This document shows, one piece after another, positions 5,017 to 6,516 of a stretch of 6,516 nt of DNA; position 1 is the stretch's first letter; each line of letters starts with the position of its first letter. A program made the translations under genes and the position numbers. The notes beneath the pieces were generated by a model. The model worked only from the letters and a program-made list of their open reading frames with translations, was not told the origin of the DNA and ran no database searches. The DNA comes from an uncultured Eubacteriales bacterium (GTDB lineage: Bacteria; Bacillota; Clostridia; Oscillospirales; Oscillospiraceae). Where the stretch lies: contig USCO01000123.1 in assembly GCA_900553135.1 (NCBI GenBank), forward strand, positions 1 to 6,516, written 5' to 3'.

Positions 5017-5709
5017 TTATAGGTCGGCCATTTTAAAGCCGATGCCCCAGACGGTCTTGATGTACTCCCCGCCCCCGGCCCGGTTCAGCTTGCCCCGCAG
5101 GTTGCTGATATGGACGTTGACGGTGTTGTCGTCCCCAAAGTAGTCCTCTCCCCACACGTGCTGGTAGATCTGCTCCCGGGTGAACACCTTTTTGGGGTAC
5201 TCCATAAGCAGCGAGAGGATCTCAAACTCCCGGGCGGTGAGGGTCACGGGGTTGCCCGCCGCGGTGACGGTAAACTCCTCCTGGTCCAGCACCAGGCTGC
5301 CCCAGGTGAGGCGGGACTTCTTTGCCGCCGGCGCGGAGAACTTCTTGCTGCGGCGCAGCTGGGCCTCCACCCGGGCCAGCACCTCCCGGTTGTCAAAGGG
5401 CTTGGGAATGAAGTCATCCGCCCCCAGGCCCAGGGCAGTCACCCGGGGCTCCACCCCCGGCTTGGCCGACAGGACGATAATGGGCACGGTGCCCGTCTGG
5501 CGCACTTTGGCAATAAACTCCTCCCCCGTCAGACCGGGGAGCATCAGGTCCAGCAGCACCAGGTCAAAGGTCTCCTTCTCCGCCCACAACAGGCCCTCAC
5601 TGCCGGAAAAGGCGGAGCGGCTCTCGTAGCCCCCCTCCTTCAGGATGGCGCACAGCAGGCCGTTGATGTCCGGGTCGTCCTCCACCACCAAAATACGAAT
5701 CTGTTCCAT
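5017..5709 (-). CDS. OmpR/PhoB-family response regulator without adjacent kinase
   Basis: A 230-residue two-component response regulator. Receiver domain 4-119: acidic pocket D11/D12, phospho-acceptor D54 in LVLLDLMLPG, S81 at the Thr/Ser switch position, F100 as the aromatic switch and K103-P104. All are intact, so phosphorylation control should be normal. A short linker (~121-132) leads to a winged-helix DNA-binding domain at 133-228, with LTAREFEILSLLMEYPKKVF at 157-176, the recognition helix around NTVNVHISNLRGKL at 195-208, and the hairpin wing IKTVWGIGFKM at 217-227. Family length is typical. ATG at 5709 follows GAGAGGA by about 9 nt, and the gene lies 18 nt after rarA. No histidine kinase is on either side: rarA precedes and DUF951 follows. 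The partner is therefore encoded elsewhere or lost. Its regulon cannot be told from the sequence. Confidence 0.96.
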   Translation of the reverse strand: MEQIRILVVEDDPDINGLLCAILKEGGYESRSAFSGSEGLLWAEKETFDLVLLDLMLPGLTGEEFIAKVRQTGTVPIIVLSAKPGVEPRVTALGLGADDFIPKPFDNREVLARVEAQLRRSKKFSAPAAKKSRLTWGSLVLDQEEFTVTAAGNPVTLTAREFEILSLLMEYPKKVFTREQIYQHVWGEDYFGDDNTVNVHISNLRGKLNRAGGGEYIKTVWGIGFKMADL

Positions 5710-5727
5710 AGCTTGGTTCCTCTCCCC

Positions 5728-6516
5728 TCAGGGCTTTTTGATCTCCTCCCAGTAGCGGCGGGCGGCCTGCTCGGTCTTGTTGTCCCCGTACTGGTAGTAT
5801 TTCCGGTTTTTCAGTTCCTCGGGCAGATACTGCTGCTGCACCCAGTGGCCGGGGAAGTCGTGGGGGTACAGGTACCCCTGTTCCCGCTCCAGCCCGGCGG
5901 AATCGGCGTGGACGTTTTGCAGCTCCCGGGGGATGTCCCCCGTCCGCCCCGCCTTCACATCGGCCATGGCGGCGGCGATGCCCTGATAGACGGAGTTGGA
6001 CTTGGGGGCGGTGGCCAGCAGCACCGCCGCCTGGGCCAGGGGCAGCCGGGCCTCAGGCAGGCCCAATTGCAGGGCGTTGTCCACCAGGGCCTTGACGATG
6101 AGGGCGGCCTGAGGATAGGCCATGCCCACGTCCTCGCTGGCCGAGCACAGCAGACGCCGGATGGCGGTGGTCATGTCCCCCGCCTCCAGCAGCCGGGCCA
6201 GATAGTGCAGCGCCGCATCCGGGTCGGAGCCCCGCAGCGACTTCATCAGGGCCGAAGCGATGTCAAAGTGGGCGTCTCCCTCCCGGTCGTAGCGCATGGC
6301 CGACTTCTGGGCGGCCGTTTTGGCGTCCTCCAGGCTGACAAGAAGTTTTCCTTGCTCCTTCTTGGCAGCAGAGGCCAGAAGTTCAAGTGCGTTCATAGCC
6401 TTGCGGATATCCCCGCCGCAGGCGGAGGCGATGTGCTCCCGCACTCCGTCCTCCAAAACCAGGGCTCCGTCCAGCCGCCCGTTGAGGATCTCCACCCCCC
6501 GGTCCACGGCGGGCAG
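5728..6516 (-). CDS. rarA: Replication-associated recombination protein A (RarA/MgsA), 3' part
   Basis: The last 262 codons of RarA, an AAA+ ATPase related to clamp loaders that acts at stalled or gapped replication forks with SSB. The frame is open to the right edge, reading LPAVDRGVEILNGRL; the GTG at 6507-6505 is an internal Val, not a start. Visible parts: the AAA+ lid with sensor 2 (GGDIRKAMNALELL, window residues 34-47, R38), then the family-specific tetramerisation region YDREGDAHFD (76-85), SLRGSDPDAALHYLARLLEAGD (93-114), SEDVGMAYP (127-135), APKSNSVY (170-177) and YPHDFPGHWVQQQYLPEEL (217-235). Walker A and B lie upstream, outside the window, in roughly 160-180 missing residues. A short tail (KTEQAARRYWEEIKKP) ends the protein. 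The family strings are intact, so this is a cut by the window edge rather than a pseudogene. It is the most upstream gene seen in a leftward operon with the regulator 18 nt downstream. Confidence 0.95.
   Translation of the reverse strand: MPAVDRGVEILNGRLDGALVLEDGVREHIASACGGDIRKAMNALELLASAAKKEQGKLLVSLEDAKTAAQKSAMRYDREGDAHFDIASALMKSLRGSDPDAALHYLARLLEAGDMTTAIRRLLCSASEDVGMAYPQAALIVKALVDNALQLGLPEARLPLAQAAVLLATAPKSNSVYQGIAAAMADVKAGRTGDIPRELQNVHADSAGLEREQGYLYPHDFPGHWVQQQYLPEELKNRKYYQYGDNKTEQAARRYWEEIKKP

Noticed and set aside
6505..6507. GTG as the start of the rarA-like gene
   Set aside because: The frame continues through the window edge, and the protein lacks the whole AAA+ core that RarA must have, so the codon is an internal Val.
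1..6516. Mobile element, CRISPR, prophage, toxin-antitoxin or tRNA content
   Set aside because: I saw no direct repeats with even spacing, no transposase or integrase, no cloverleaf, and no unexplained gap above 130 bases. All genes belong to chromosomal families with uniform codon use.

Overview
This window looks like ordinary chromosome from a GC-rich, low-redundancy Firmicute, most probably of the Oscillospiraceae/Flavonifractor type within Clostridia. Reasons: codons end mostly in G or C; Shine-Dalgarno sites are strong (AAGGAGG); GTG and TTG starts are common; and a DUF951 protein, a three-SLH-domain surface protein and the tsaE/rnhB/yraN set occur together. The taxon is an inference from gene content and style, not a database match.

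Layout. (1) Bases 1-1156, minus strand: an operon read leftwards, tsaE (tRNA t6A ATPase) -> rnhB (RNase HII) -> yraN-like gene (UPF0102, only its first 36 codons in the window). Gaps are 3 nt and then a 4-nt GTGA overlap. (2) Bases 1157-1281: a compact divergent promoter region; two extended -10 promoters point in opposite directions and their -35 hexamers abut. (3) Bases 1282-3855, plus strand: a SEDS-family peptidoglycan glycosyltransferase, RodA-like, then a secreted protein with two beta-sandwich/cadherin-like domains and three SLH domains. No terminator is seen between them, and a very strong hairpin follows at 3858-3892. (4) Bases 3898-6516, minus strand: an operon read leftwards, rarA (3' part) -> OmpR-type response regulator without an adjacent kinase -> DUF951 protein -> radical SAM protein. 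It converges on the same hairpin, which is symmetric enough to stop transcription from both sides.

How the genes fit together. The left operon is translation and genome upkeep. The middle pair is envelope related: RodA polymerises glycan strands, and the SLH protein should bind the secondary polymer attached to that wall. The right operon mixes fork repair (RarA), signalling and two poorly characterised small or medium proteins. Every stretch between genes is under 130 bases and is accounted for.

I found no mobile element, CRISPR, tRNA, rRNA or clear new system. The points most worth a second look are the GRG-to-GAG change in RNase HII, the CX4CX2C cysteine spacing of the radical SAM protein, the hairpin that surrounds the ribosome binding site of the SLH gene, the divergent promoter, and the rodA/SLH pairing.
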